This document shows, piece by piece, positions 7,953 through 15,153 of a DNA stretch of 64,000 bases; position 1 is the stretch's first letter; every line of letters begins with the position of its first letter. The position numbers and the translations under genes were made by a program. Below the pieces are notes generated by a model. It was not told the origin of the DNA. It searched no databases and was given only the letters and a program-made list of their open reading frames with translations. This DNA comes from an uncultured Collinsella sp. Its GTDB lineage: Bacteria > Actinomycetota > Coriobacteriia > Coriobacteriales > Coriobacteriaceae. The DNA is taken from the NCBI GenBank assembly GCA_900540875.1, contig UQHT01000002.1, forward strand, positions 1 through 64,000, in the 5' to 3' direction.

Positions 7953-8891
7953 TTACTTTGTGCTGGTAAGGACGCCGGTGGTATCGAAGGCTGGGGTGAA
8001 GCTCTCGTCTACCGCGCCGCCCTCTTGCCAGAACATCGTCGTAAAGCCCAGGTCGTCGGCATGGTCGAGCACCTGCTCATACTCCTCGCGCGTCACGGCG
8101 CGCGCCAGGTCGCCGCCTTGTTCGCGCATGAGCGCATTGGGCGTGTACTGGTTCATGACCGAGATCGGCACGTCGCCCACCGTCTGCCACACAAGGTCTA
8201 GCACGCGGCACGAGTCATCCGCATGCCCCGGCAGCACCAGGTGGCGCACGATCATGCCGCGCTTCATGAGCCCATTCTCGTCCACTAGCTCTCCCCCGCG
8301 GCGCTCGATCTCGCGTGCCATCTGCGCTAAGCCCGACACGGCCACACGCGGGTAGTCCTTAATGTGGGAGAGCGACTGCGCAAGCCCGGCATCGGCATAT
8401 TTAAAGTCCGTAAGCCACACGTCGACCAGGTCGCCCAGCGCCGCCACGGCACTCGCGCGCTCGTAACCACTCGTGTTGTAGACAATTGGGATGACCAACC
8501 CGCGCGTCCGTGCCGCGGCAATCGCGGCAGGCAACAGGTGCGCATAGTGCGTCGCCGTCACCAGGTTGATGTTATTGGCGCTCTGGTCCTGCAGCTCCAG
8601 CATAATCTCGACCAAACGCTCGGGCGAAATCTCAAGACCGAAATTGCCCGTCGAGATCTCGTGGTTTTGGCAGTAGATACATTTGAGCGAACAGCCGCTA
8701 AAGAAAATCGTACCCGAGCCGGCCTCGCCCGAAATGGGCGGCTCCTCCCACATATGGAGCGCCGCGCGGGCGACCTTAAGCGTGTTGTCGGCGCCGCACA
8801 CGCCACGCGCGCCCTCGTCGCGCGCCGCACCGCAACGGCGCGGACACAAATGGCAGGCGGGCGAAAAAAGTTCGGTCAACGACGTCGGCAT
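7953..8891 (-). CDS. Radical SAM protein, PflA-like activating enzyme family
   Basis: 312 aa. An N-terminal cysteine cluster (CHLCPRRCGA) precedes the radical SAM core, whose Fe-S motif is FSGCSLKCIYCQNHEIS (CxxxCxxC). Later VYNTSGYE and DVWLTDFKY fit the TIM-barrel strands. Members of this COG1313-type group are annotated as pyruvate formate-lyase activase homologues; the target is not adjacent. The ATG at 8891 was chosen over a TTG at 8906 because GGAG lies 9 nt upstream of the ATG and only 1-2 nt from the other. It is separated from upstream genes by the ncRNA locus. Confidence 0.8.
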   Translation of the reverse strand: MPTSLTELFSPACHLCPRRCGAARDEGARGVCGADNTLKVARAALHMWEEPPISGEAGSGTIFFSGCSLKCIYCQNHEISTGNFGLEISPERLVEIMLELQDQSANNINLVTATHYAHLLPAAIAAARTRGLVIPIVYNTSGYERASAVAALGDLVDVWLTDFKYADAGLAQSLSHIKDYPRVAVSGLAQMAREIERRGGELVDENGLMKRGMIVRHLVLPGHADDSCRVLDLVWQTVGDVPISVMNQYTPNALMREQGGDLARAVTREEYEQVLDHADDLGFTTMFWQEGGAVDESFTPAFDTTGVLTSTK

Positions 8892-8992
8892 AAAAACATG
8901 CTCCAAAACAATGATTCAGCAGCTCAAACGTAAAGGGACCAACCGCACAGACGGCTCGAGCCCAAGGCGCCGTAATCGTCCGACACGATTTT

Positions 8993-8998
8993 TATAAT
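8993..8998 (+). promoter_or_regulatory. -10 box TATAAT of the ncRNA locus
   Basis: A consensus TATAAT in a short AT-rich stretch, with no clear -35 hexamer. It would start a transcript near 9005 that ends at the terminator at 9158-9187. Confidence 0.5.
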
Positions 8999-9004
8999 GT
9001 CAAG

Positions 9005-9187
9005 ACTGGAATCGACAAAGTGCCGCTTTATGATGTAGGTATTCCGCCCCCCGCGGAGCAACTGGGTGAACCGTCGCGTTTATTTAGGGAGCCCACACAG
9101 TCGTACCTAGTACAGGTATCCTTCGTTGTTAAGGACGCTGGAACAGTCGATGAGGGCACCCACCTGTTTTAGGTGGGTTCATTTTCG
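9005..9187 (+). ncRNA. Probable small ncRNA, about 180 nt (6S RNA-like)
   Basis: There is no ORF with coding character here, yet the stretch has a consensus -10 box, several local stems (TACCT-AGTAC-AGGTA; TCCTT...AAGGA) and a strong terminator ACCCACCT-GTTTT-AGGTGGGT followed by TCATTTT. Size and isolated promoter-to-terminator layout fit 6S RNA (ssrS), a regulator of RNA polymerase holoenzyme, but I cannot confirm the diagnostic central bubble. Other ncRNAs are possible. TACCT can pair with either of two AGGTA segments (near 9037 and 9114), so alternative folds exist. Confidence 0.45.
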
Positions 9188-9415
9188 TAACGTGGGGGGT
9201 GGTTTTCATTTGCCGAAAACCACCATTACAGCCCATATGGATCCCCGCCGGTATCCCGACAAGCTATCGACAATACCCTAATATCTGGTAAGCGCGTGAT
9301 TATCGCTGCGTGCAATTCCATGCACCCCCCTTGGTCGAGTATCATGGTTCGGCTATGCCCTTTGCGCTTAGCAACCTTTGACCTTTTCCTTCGACGCTTG
9401 GCGGTTTTTAGATTC
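9188..9415. other. Leader region before the sugar-phosphate transferase gene
   Basis: It contains a second hairpin, GGTGGTTTTC (9198-9207) with GAAAACCACC (9215-9224). An in-frame ATG at 9344 would add 24 basic/hydrophobic residues to the downstream protein; neither start has a good Shine-Dalgarno. Nothing else recognised. Confidence 0.4.
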
Positions 9416-10615
9416 ATGGCTTCATCCCAGAGCTACATACCGTATCTATGCGTGGCAGCAGCGGCCTTCATCACGACCTTCCTCACGGTGCCCCTGGTCA
9501 AGCGCTTGGCAATTAAGCTCGACGCCGTCGACTATCCTTCTAAGCGCCGCATCAACACCAAGCCCATCCCGCGTTTGGGCGGAACGGCGGTGTTTTTGGG
9601 CCTGGTCGTTGCCTGTATTGTGCAAATCCTAGGCACCTGGTACCTGGGTTGGCCGCCCGTTTTGGTGCCCCACCCCCGTCTGCACATCAGCTACCCCATA
9701 CTTGCGCTTTCTTTTACCGTCATCTTTGCGACCGGCGCTATCGACGACGTCTTCCAGCTCAAGCCCAAGCAAAAGCTGGCCGGACAGGTCCTCGCCGCGC
9801 TTATCGCCTGTATCGGCGGCCTACGGATCGGCGTCATCGTCAACCCGTTTGCCCCCGGCGAGATCATGCTCGGATGGCTCGCCTACCCCATCACCGTGAT
9901 CTATCTGGTGGCATTCACCAACATCATTAACCTCATCGACGGCCTCGACGGCTTGGCCACGGGCATCTGCGGCATCGCGTCGTTCACCATGTTTTCGATG
10001 GCCGTTCTCTCGGGCCGCATCGACGCCGCCGCGCTCTCCATTGCGCTCTTTGGCGCCTGTCTGGCCTTTTTGCGCTACAACTTCAACCCCGCAAGCATCT
10101 TCTTGGGCGACTCGGGGTCGCTGCTTCTGGGCTTTGCGCTGGGCTCCATCTCGCTGCTCAACGTGAGCCGCACCGCCGCGCTCACCTCGCTTATCATCCC
10201 GCTCATCGTTGCCGGCGTGCCCATCATCGACACGTTTAGCGCCATCGTGCGCCGCAAGCGCGCCCACATTAGCATCGGGCAGGCCGACAAGGGCCACATC
10301 CACCACCGCCTGATCCAAGAGGGCTACAACCAAAAGCAGGCAGTGCTCCTCATCTACGCCTGGTGCATCATGCTTTCGGCCGGCGCCGCCGCGATTAACC
10401 AGGTCGAGGTGCCCATGCGCGTGCTCATCTTTACCGTACTCGCCATTGGCTCGGCGGCCTTTGCCAAGCACCTGCACCTGTTTGAGCCCGTGCTGCGCCA
10501 CCATTACAACAAGCGCACGCACGAGGACGAGCTCGTCACCCCCGACGATCCCGCCTTTAAGCAGGAGGAGCAGGCGGCAGAAGAACGCAGGGAGGAGCGC
10601 CACCACAGGCGCTAG
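9416..10615 (+). CDS. UDP-GlcNAc:undecaprenyl-phosphate GlcNAc-1-P transferase (WecA/TagO family)
   Basis: 399 aa, about ten transmembrane helices. It should load a sugar-1-phosphate on undecaprenyl phosphate for wall polysaccharide or teichoic-acid-type synthesis. Family motifs in order: YPSKRRINTKPIPRLGG, the Asp pair in GAIDDVFQLKPKQKLAGQ, NLIDGLDGLATG, FLGDSGSLLLGF, and the His-rich loop DKGHIHHRLIQEG typical of WecA/TagO rather than MraY. The C-terminal 30 residues are charged and cytosolic. The start MASSQSYIPYL gives a normal first helix; a longer start at 9344 is possible. Confidence 0.85.
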   Translation: MASSQSYIPYLCVAAAAFITTFLTVPLVKRLAIKLDAVDYPSKRRINTKPIPRLGGTAVFLGLVVACIVQILGTWYLGWPPVLVPHPRLHISYPILALSFTVIFATGAIDDVFQLKPKQKLAGQVLAALIACIGGLRIGVIVNPFAPGEIMLGWLAYPITVIYLVAFTNIINLIDGLDGLATGICGIASFTMFSMAVLSGRIDAAALSIALFGACLAFLRYNFNPASIFLGDSGSLLLGFALGSISLLNVSRTAALTSLIIPLIVAGVPIIDTFSAIVRRKRAHISIGQADKGHIHHRLIQEGYNQKQAVLLIYAWCIMLSAGAAAINQVEVPMRVLIFTVLAIGSAAFAKHLHLFEPVLRHHYNKRTHEDELVTPDDPAFKQEEQAAEERREERHHRR

Positions 10616-10776
10616 GGTAAGCTGCCGAGGATGCGCCCAGGCGCCGCCGGCCAAACGCGCAGCCACGCCGCGCCCATCGCACATGCCGCCGCTCTCCCGC
10701 CCCTCGCGTACTTACGCCCCGACCCTCCAATAAACGCGTTATCATCTTGACCCATGAACATACGTTAGGAGCAATC

Positions 10777-11826
10777 ATGCCAAACGAGAACAGCTACGAA
10801 GTCGCGCTGCAAAAGAGCAACGCCATTCGCGAGGGCCTGGCCAAAACGCCCGAGAAGTTCACCATGCTCACCGGCGACCGCCCCACCGGCCGTCTGCACC
10901 TGGGTCACTACTTCGGCACCCTCAAGGGCCGTGTTGAGCTGCAGAACATGGGCGCCAAGACCAACGTGCTCATCGCCGACTACCAAGTCATCACTGACCG
11001 CGATACGACCGAGCACATCCAGGACAACGTGTACAACATGGTCATGGACTACCTTGCCTGCGGCATCGACCCCGACAAGACCATGATCTACGCGCACTCC
11101 GCCGTACCCGCCGCAAACCAGCTCATGCTGCCGTTCCTGTCGCTGGTCTCCGAGGCCGAGCTGGCGCGCAACCCCACGGTCAAGGCCGAGATGGAGGCCT
11201 CGGGCCACGAGCTCACCGGCCTTCTGCTCACCTACCCGGTGCACCAGGCCTGCGACATCCTGTTCTGCAAGGGCAATGTGGTGCCCGTCGGTCGCGACCA
11301 GCTGCCGCACATCGAGCTCACCCGCACCATCGCCCGCCGCTTTAACAACCGTTACGGCAAGGTGTTCCCCGAGGTCGACGCGCTGCTGTCCGAGACCCCG
11401 CTGCTGCCCGGCCTGGACGGGCGCAAGATGAGCAAGAGCTACGGCAACGCCATTAACATCTCGATGACCGCCGAGGAGACGGCCAAGCGCATCAAGAAGA
11501 GCCAGACCGACTCCGAGCGCATGATCACGTTCGATCCCGAGAATCGCCCCGGCGTGTCCGGCCTGCTTTCAACCGCCGCCATCTGCACTGGCCGTTCCGA
11601 GGTCGAGATTGCCGAGGAGATTGGCATGGGCGGCTCCGGCCAGCTCAAGAAGTACGTGACCGAGGCCGTCAACGAGTACTTCGCGCCGATCCGCGAGCGT
11701 CGTCAGCGCTATGAGAACGATCTGGACTATGTGAAGGACGTGCTGCACGAGGGCAACCGTCGCGCCAACGAGATTGCCGAGCAGACCCTGGCCGAGGTTC
11801 AGGACGCCATGGGCATGGTGTACTAG
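10777..11826 (+). CDS. trpS: Tryptophanyl-tRNA synthetase (TrpS)
   Basis: 349 aa, class I synthetase of normal bacterial TrpRS length. It shows a HIGH-type motif in GRLHLGHYFGTLKGRV and the KMSKS loop in DGRKMSKSYGNAI. It charges tRNA-Trp. The ATG has TTAGGAGCAATC upstream. An in-frame ATG at 10747 lacks a ribosome site. No T-box-like sequence was found in the 160 nt before the gene. A strong terminator follows. Confidence 0.93.
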   Translation: MPNENSYEVALQKSNAIREGLAKTPEKFTMLTGDRPTGRLHLGHYFGTLKGRVELQNMGAKTNVLIADYQVITDRDTTEHIQDNVYNMVMDYLACGIDPDKTMIYAHSAVPAANQLMLPFLSLVSEAELARNPTVKAEMEASGHELTGLLLTYPVHQACDILFCKGNVVPVGRDQLPHIELTRTIARRFNNRYGKVFPEVDALLSETPLLPGLDGRKMSKSYGNAINISMTAEETAKRIKKSQTDSERMITFDPENRPGVSGLLSTAAICTGRSEVEIAEEIGMGGSGQLKKYVTEAVNEYFAPIRERRQRYENDLDYVKDVLHEGNRRANEIAEQTLAEVQDAMGMVY

Positions 11827-11861
11827 ATCGATCTGCTGGCTAGAACTTTCGATTGCTATAG

Positions 11862-11888
11862 GGCGGGCGCTACGGCGTCCGCCTTTTT
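11862..11888 (+). terminator. Intrinsic terminator of trpS
   Basis: GGCGGGCGC-TACG-GCGTCCGCC followed by TTTTT, 36 nt after the stop codon. Confidence 0.85.
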
Positions 11889-11935
11889 GGTGCCCGACCG
11901 GTTCGGCTCTGCCCATTGCACTCCCCCGACAAACA

Positions 11936-11977
11936 GGAACAGGCCCGCTGGCAGTTAGTTGCCAGCGGGCCTGTTCC
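11936..11977. repeat. Perfect 18-bp inverted repeat
   Basis: GGAACAGGCCCGCTGGCA and its exact complement flank GTTAGT. No T-run follows on the plus strand. The remaining 11978-12153 stretch, AT-richer, shows no gene. No second copy is present in this window. Confidence 0.6.
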
Positions 11978-12153
11978 CGAAGTACACCGTTGAATCGCAC
12001 AGAGGGGAGGAATGCGAATCAAACTCAACAGGGCAGGCTTTTTCATCGCCTATTGCCTGCTCCGTTGCTGAATACAATATAGTTCACCGTGGTTTACTTT
12101 GCTGCATCAATATCGCCCGCCATAGCTTCTCCATAAGTTAGCCCCAGTAAACT

Positions 12154-12193
12154 AAACCACCACAAAGGGGACAGGCACCTTTGTGGTGGTTTT
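12154..12193. repeat. R1 palindromic repeat, copy 3 of 8
   Basis: Same arms and GGACAGGCA loop, 16 nt past the stop codon of the minus-strand MGMT-like gene. Confidence 0.9.
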
Positions 12194-12209
12194 AACCACG
12201 GCAGAGCCG

Positions 12210-12530
12210 CTAGAGCCCTGCAGGCCAGCGACAGGCGGCCAAGTCGACGTGCATGTCGTCCTTAAACGCCACACCCTCCCCTAGCAAAAGCTCACGTTGA
12301 GCATCGGGACCGCCAAAAGCAAAACCATCGCATATGCGGCCATCGGCAAACACCACGCGGTGACAGGGAATCTCGCCGGGGCGCGGATTGCCATGCAGGG
12401 CATACCCCACGTACCGCGCACTTCGTGGACGTCCAGCAAGCAGCGCCACCTGACCATACGTGGCGACCATCCCCTCGGGAATCTGCTCGACCACCTCGTA
12501 CACCCGCTCAAAAAAGCCCTCAGACGCCAT
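12210..12530 (-). CDS. MGMT/Ogt-type DNA-binding domain protein (alkyltransferase-like)
   Basis: 106 aa, only the C-terminal DNA-binding domain of O6-alkylguanine-DNA alkyltransferases. It has a winged-helix start (IPEGMVATYGQVALLAGRP), the RSARYVGYAL segment and the active-site loop GEIPCHRVV. The Cys is retained, unlike ATL proteins where it is Trp, so methyl transfer is possible even though the N-terminal domain is missing. The start MASEGFFERV was chosen because the longer frame runs into an R1 repeat. Role in alkyl lesion recognition or repair is inferred from family. Confidence 0.82.
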   Translation of the reverse strand: MASEGFFERVYEVVEQIPEGMVATYGQVALLAGRPRSARYVGYALHGNPRPGEIPCHRVVFADGRICDGFAFGGPDAQRELLLGEGVAFKDDMHVDLAACRWPAGL

Positions 12531-12559
12531 TGCTCGCTCCCTTCCACCCGGAATAGCAT

Positions 12560-12599
12560 AAACCACCACAAAGGTGCCTGTCCCCTTTGTGGTGGTTTT
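12560..12599. repeat. R1 palindromic repeat, copy 4 of 8
   Basis: Inverted relative to copies 1-3 (loop reads TGCCTGTCC on the plus strand). It is 10 nt downstream of the DegV stop codon on the minus strand. Confidence 0.9.
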
Positions 12600-12609
12600 G
12601 GCAGGTGGG

Positions 12610-13464
12610 CTAGTTAACGGGCTGGAAGAAGGCTACGGCTACGGCGCCGGGGCCTACATGGGTGCCGATGGTGGCGCCGATGGTGTGAACGGGCAGTTCG
12701 CCCTCGGTGTGGCCAGCCCACAGTGCCGCGCTGTCCTCGATATACTTCTTGAGCACCGCATCCGAAAGGCCCGTATAGCCGAGCGCCAGCGGCATGGAAA
12801 AGTCGATGCCGCCCGCCTTTTCGACCTTCTGGTTGAGCAGGTTACGTCCGTTCTTGGAACCGCGCGCCTTGCCCAGCTGCACGATCAGACCGTCCTCGGC
12901 AGCCACCACGGGCTTTACGTTGAGCAGCGTACCCACGGCACCGGCCGCAGCAGACAGGCGACCGCCGCGCACCAGGTACTCCAGCGTCTCGAGCAGGCCG
13001 ATGACGACCACGCGGTCGCGCACGGCCTCGACAGCCGCCGCAACCTGAGCCGCGCCCTGGCCCTCGTCCACCAGGCGCAGCGCATACTCGACCAGCACGC
13101 GCTCGCCCAAGGTCACGTTATTGCTGTCCACGACGAACATGTCGCCGCCCGGCGCCTCGGCAAGTGCCGTACGAGCACTCTGGTTGGTGCCCGAGAGCTT
13201 GGCGCCCACGGTAATAATCACGGCCTCATCGCCGGCCTCACGCGCTTCGGCAATCGCCTGCGAAAAGGCGTACGGGTTGACCTGACCGGTCTTGGGCAGC
13301 TCATCGCGCTCCACAAGCATCTCGTAAAAGCGCTGGTGATCGATGTCGACGCCATCCATATACACATCGGTGCCAAAGGTGACGGACAGCGGCAGAACAC
13401 GCAGAGCGGGGTGCTCCGCCGGCGACATATCGCTTGCGGAATCGGTAATAATGCGGACGGACAT
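12610..13464 (-). CDS. DegV family fatty-acid-binding protein
   Basis: 284 aa. DegV/FakB proteins bind a fatty acid and present it to the kinase FakA. The signature VRIITDSASDMSP at the N-terminus, the middle SGTNQSARTAL and VVDSNNVTLGERVLV, and the C-terminal GPGAVAVAF (GPGAxA-like end) are present. AAGGATTCGTT precedes the ATG. A paralogue is encoded at 50967-51827. FakA is not in the window. Confidence 0.88.
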   Translation of the reverse strand: MSVRIITDSASDMSPAEHPALRVLPLSVTFGTDVYMDGVDIDHQRFYEMLVERDELPKTGQVNPYAFSQAIAEAREAGDEAVIITVGAKLSGTNQSARTALAEAPGGDMFVVDSNNVTLGERVLVEYALRLVDEGQGAAQVAAAVEAVRDRVVVIGLLETLEYLVRGGRLSAAAGAVGTLLNVKPVVAAEDGLIVQLGKARGSKNGRNLLNQKVEKAGGIDFSMPLALGYTGLSDAVLKKYIEDSAALWAGHTEGELPVHTIGATIGTHVGPGAVAVAFFQPVN

Positions 13465-13583
13465 AACGAATCCTTTCTTGCGCAGGTCCCGCGCGGGGAA
13501 TTTTGACAGCAATGCCCCGGCACGGCATACGCGCTCAAACGGGACTATGCAGTTTTTAATGGGAAGCAAATGCCTTGGCGGCC

Positions 13584-14033
13584 TTAGATCTCACGCAGGG
13601 TGTTGAGAATCGTACGCAGCGACGCATACATCTGCTCGCGCTGCTCCACACCCATAGCCTTACCGGTGGTGTCGAGCACCTCGCGAATGATGCGGTCCGC
13701 CTCGCTCATGCTCTCGCCGCCCAGAGCGGTCAGGCGCACCGGGGCACGATACTTAACGGCCGCATCACCCGAGTCGTCGACCTCGACGTAGCCGCCCTCC
13801 TCCAGATGCGCGAGCGTGCGCGAGACGGCGGCACGGGTCACGCCTGCCATGCGAGCCAGGTCAGCGCCAGTCAGGCCGTCCTTGCTGCGCTCAAGATAGT
13901 ACAGGCACATAACGTCGGAGCCCTTGAGGCCCAGCCTTGCGCCCTCGGATGTCTTAATGCGCTGGATCTCCTTGTAGAGCCCGCTGATCAGTCCGACAAA
14001 GTCCTCGAAACGTGTCTCGTCGTTCTGCTGCAT
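13584..14033 (-). CDS. MarR-family transcriptional regulator
   Basis: 149 aa, winged helix-turn-helix. The recognition part is GLTGADLARMAGVTRAAVSRTLAHLEEGGYVEV, followed by a wing (KYRAPVRLTALG) and a C-terminal dimerisation helix (EREQMYASLRTILNTL type). It resembles the subgroup that in Firmicutes controls fatty-acid genes only loosely. It lies 119 nt upstream of the DegV gene on the same strand and could control it; that is inference from position. Confidence 0.85.
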   Translation of the reverse strand: MQQNDETRFEDFVGLISGLYKEIQRIKTSEGARLGLKGSDVMCLYYLERSKDGLTGADLARMAGVTRAAVSRTLAHLEEGGYVEVDDSGDAAVKYRAPVRLTALGGESMSEADRIIREVLDTTGKAMGVEQREQMYASLRTILNTLREI

Positions 14034-14137
14034 GGGAGACGACCGCCTTTCGCTTACATGATGCTAACGGGTAAACATCTTAGCCGCACGAGGCAACACC
14101 CATACCCTAATATCCCATTTGTTAACCCATCAACATA

Positions 14138-14177
14138 AAAACCACCACAAAGGGGACAGGCACCTTTGTGGTGGTTT
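14138..14177. repeat. R1 palindromic repeat, copy 5 of 8
   Basis: Arms and GGACAGGCA loop as in copy 1; 29 nt downstream of the B3/B4 gene stop codon on the minus strand. Confidence 0.9.
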
Positions 14178-14206
14178 GGGGCATCGAGTTTGATCCGTAG
14201 ACTTCG

Positions 14207-14926
14207 CTACAGCCCCACGCAGGGATTGTCGCGGGTCACAAGCGTCTTAACGACAACCGTCGCTCCCAGATAGCGCTCGAGCAACTCGGCGAGACGATCA
14301 ACGGCAGCCTGGCAATCCCCCATCCGCTCGGGCTCCACGCACTCAATCGCCAGGAATGCATCGGCCGAATCGTCGGACAGCGCCGTGCGAACGCCATCGC
14401 GCCAGTTCCAGCAGCGGCATACGGCGCCCGCGTCATCGATGTAGGCGAGCTCGCCGGGCAGCGTCGGGTCATCCGTTTCCTCGCCAAGTGGCAGGAACGC
14501 ATCGCCGCCGTCAGTCACCTTCAAGCGAAGATCCCCCTCAATCGCATGCAGGTCCTCGCCGCCAACGGGCAGCGCGTAGGTCAGCGACACCGTGTTGTAG
14601 ATGTCCACCGCGGGCGTAATGTGGCCCACCGGTTTGCCCTTGAGCACGCGCTTGAGCAGGTTCTCAATTGAGCAACGCGCGCCCTTTTTGGTCTTGAACA
14701 GCCGATAAGCCTCGCGCCATGCCTTGACCGGTGCGTTCTCGCTGATAGTATCGCTGGTCAGATGACGCTCCGCGTCAATATTGGCGCGGTCGAGCAACGC
14801 CGCAATCGCGTCCACGTCCTCTTGAGGAATCTGAGCCGCGGGCTTCATACCCTTTACGACCACAACACCGACAGCCGCCTGCGGAAATAGCTCCCAAAAC
14901 GAATCCTCGGCAACGAAACTCTTCAT
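14207..14926 (-). CDS. B3/B4 tRNA-binding-domain protein
   Basis: 239 aa. It matches the stand-alone B3/B4 domain family (COG3382) related to the editing module of phenylalanyl-tRNA synthetase beta chain. Features include AWREAYRLFKTKKGARCSIENLLKRV, GHITPAVDIYNTVSLTYALPVGGEDL and late GELAYIDDAGAVCRCWNWRDG. The family is thought to bind or edit aminoacyl-tRNA, but the substrate is unproven. GGGAGAGCGC precedes the chosen ATG; an alternative ATG lies 15 nt upstream. The 5' region contains a large terminator-like hairpin. Confidence 0.8.
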   Translation of the reverse strand: MKSFVAEDSFWELFPQAAVGVVVVKGMKPAAQIPQEDVDAIAALLDRANIDAERHLTSDTISENAPVKAWREAYRLFKTKKGARCSIENLLKRVLKGKPVGHITPAVDIYNTVSLTYALPVGGEDLHAIEGDLRLKVTDGGDAFLPLGEETDDPTLPGELAYIDDAGAVCRCWNWRDGVRTALSDDSADAFLAIECVEPERMGDCQAAVDRLAELLERYLGATVVVKTLVTRDNPCVGL

Positions 14927-14970
14927 GCGCTCTCCCTTCATCGTGCGCGCCCGAGCGAGGGCGCCTAAAC

Positions 14971-15029
14971 AAAAAGCGCCCTTACGACGGCCACCTTCAA
15001 AGTCCTACGGTGCCGCCACAAGAGCGCTT
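14971..15029 (-). terminator. Long terminator-like hairpin upstream of the B3/B4 gene
   Basis: On the minus strand a stem of about 18 continuous pairs starting AAGCGCTCTTGTGGCGGC pairs with GCCGTCGTAAGGGCGCTT, a further CACC/GGTG caps it, and TTTTTG follows. A second hairpin TGCCCCC...GGGGGCA lies at 15034-15056. It is only 45 nt before the B3/B4 start, so it may be an attenuator or the end of an upstream small transcript. Confidence 0.65.
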
Positions 15030-15097
15030 ACGCTGCCCCCATCCGGAGAAGGGGGCAATATGTCAGGCGTATTGTAACCCGAGTCATCCGCGCGAGT

Positions 15098-15138
15098 AAA
15101 ACCACCACAAAGGTGCCTGTCCCCTTTATGGTGGTTTT
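15098..15138. repeat. R1 palindromic repeat, copy 6 of 8
   Basis: Inverted copy (loop TGCCTGTCC) with one arm mismatch, CCTTTATGG. It starts 15 nt past the pckA stop codon on the minus strand. Confidence 0.88.
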
Positions 15139-15153
15139 GGGCCTGAAGCAACG

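Noticed and set aside
8906..8906. TTG start for the radical SAM protein
   Set aside because: The Shine-Dalgarno GGAG overlaps the codon; the ATG at 8891 has correct spacing.
9158..9187. Terminator of the radical SAM gene
   Set aside because: The radical SAM gene is on the minus strand and ends at 7953, far away; the hairpin has its T-rich tail on the plus strand.
10616..10776. T-box leader before trpS
   Set aside because: No specifier stem, AGGGTGGTACC-type box or terminator was found in the 160 nt.
12560..12569. Upstream start for the MGMT-like protein
   Set aside because: The extra N-terminal residues would be translated from an R1 repeat and no ribosome site is present; MASEGFFERV fits the family start.
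627..15138. R1 copies considered as a CRISPR array
   Set aside because: The copies are kilobases apart with genes between them and no regular spacers; no cas genes are present.
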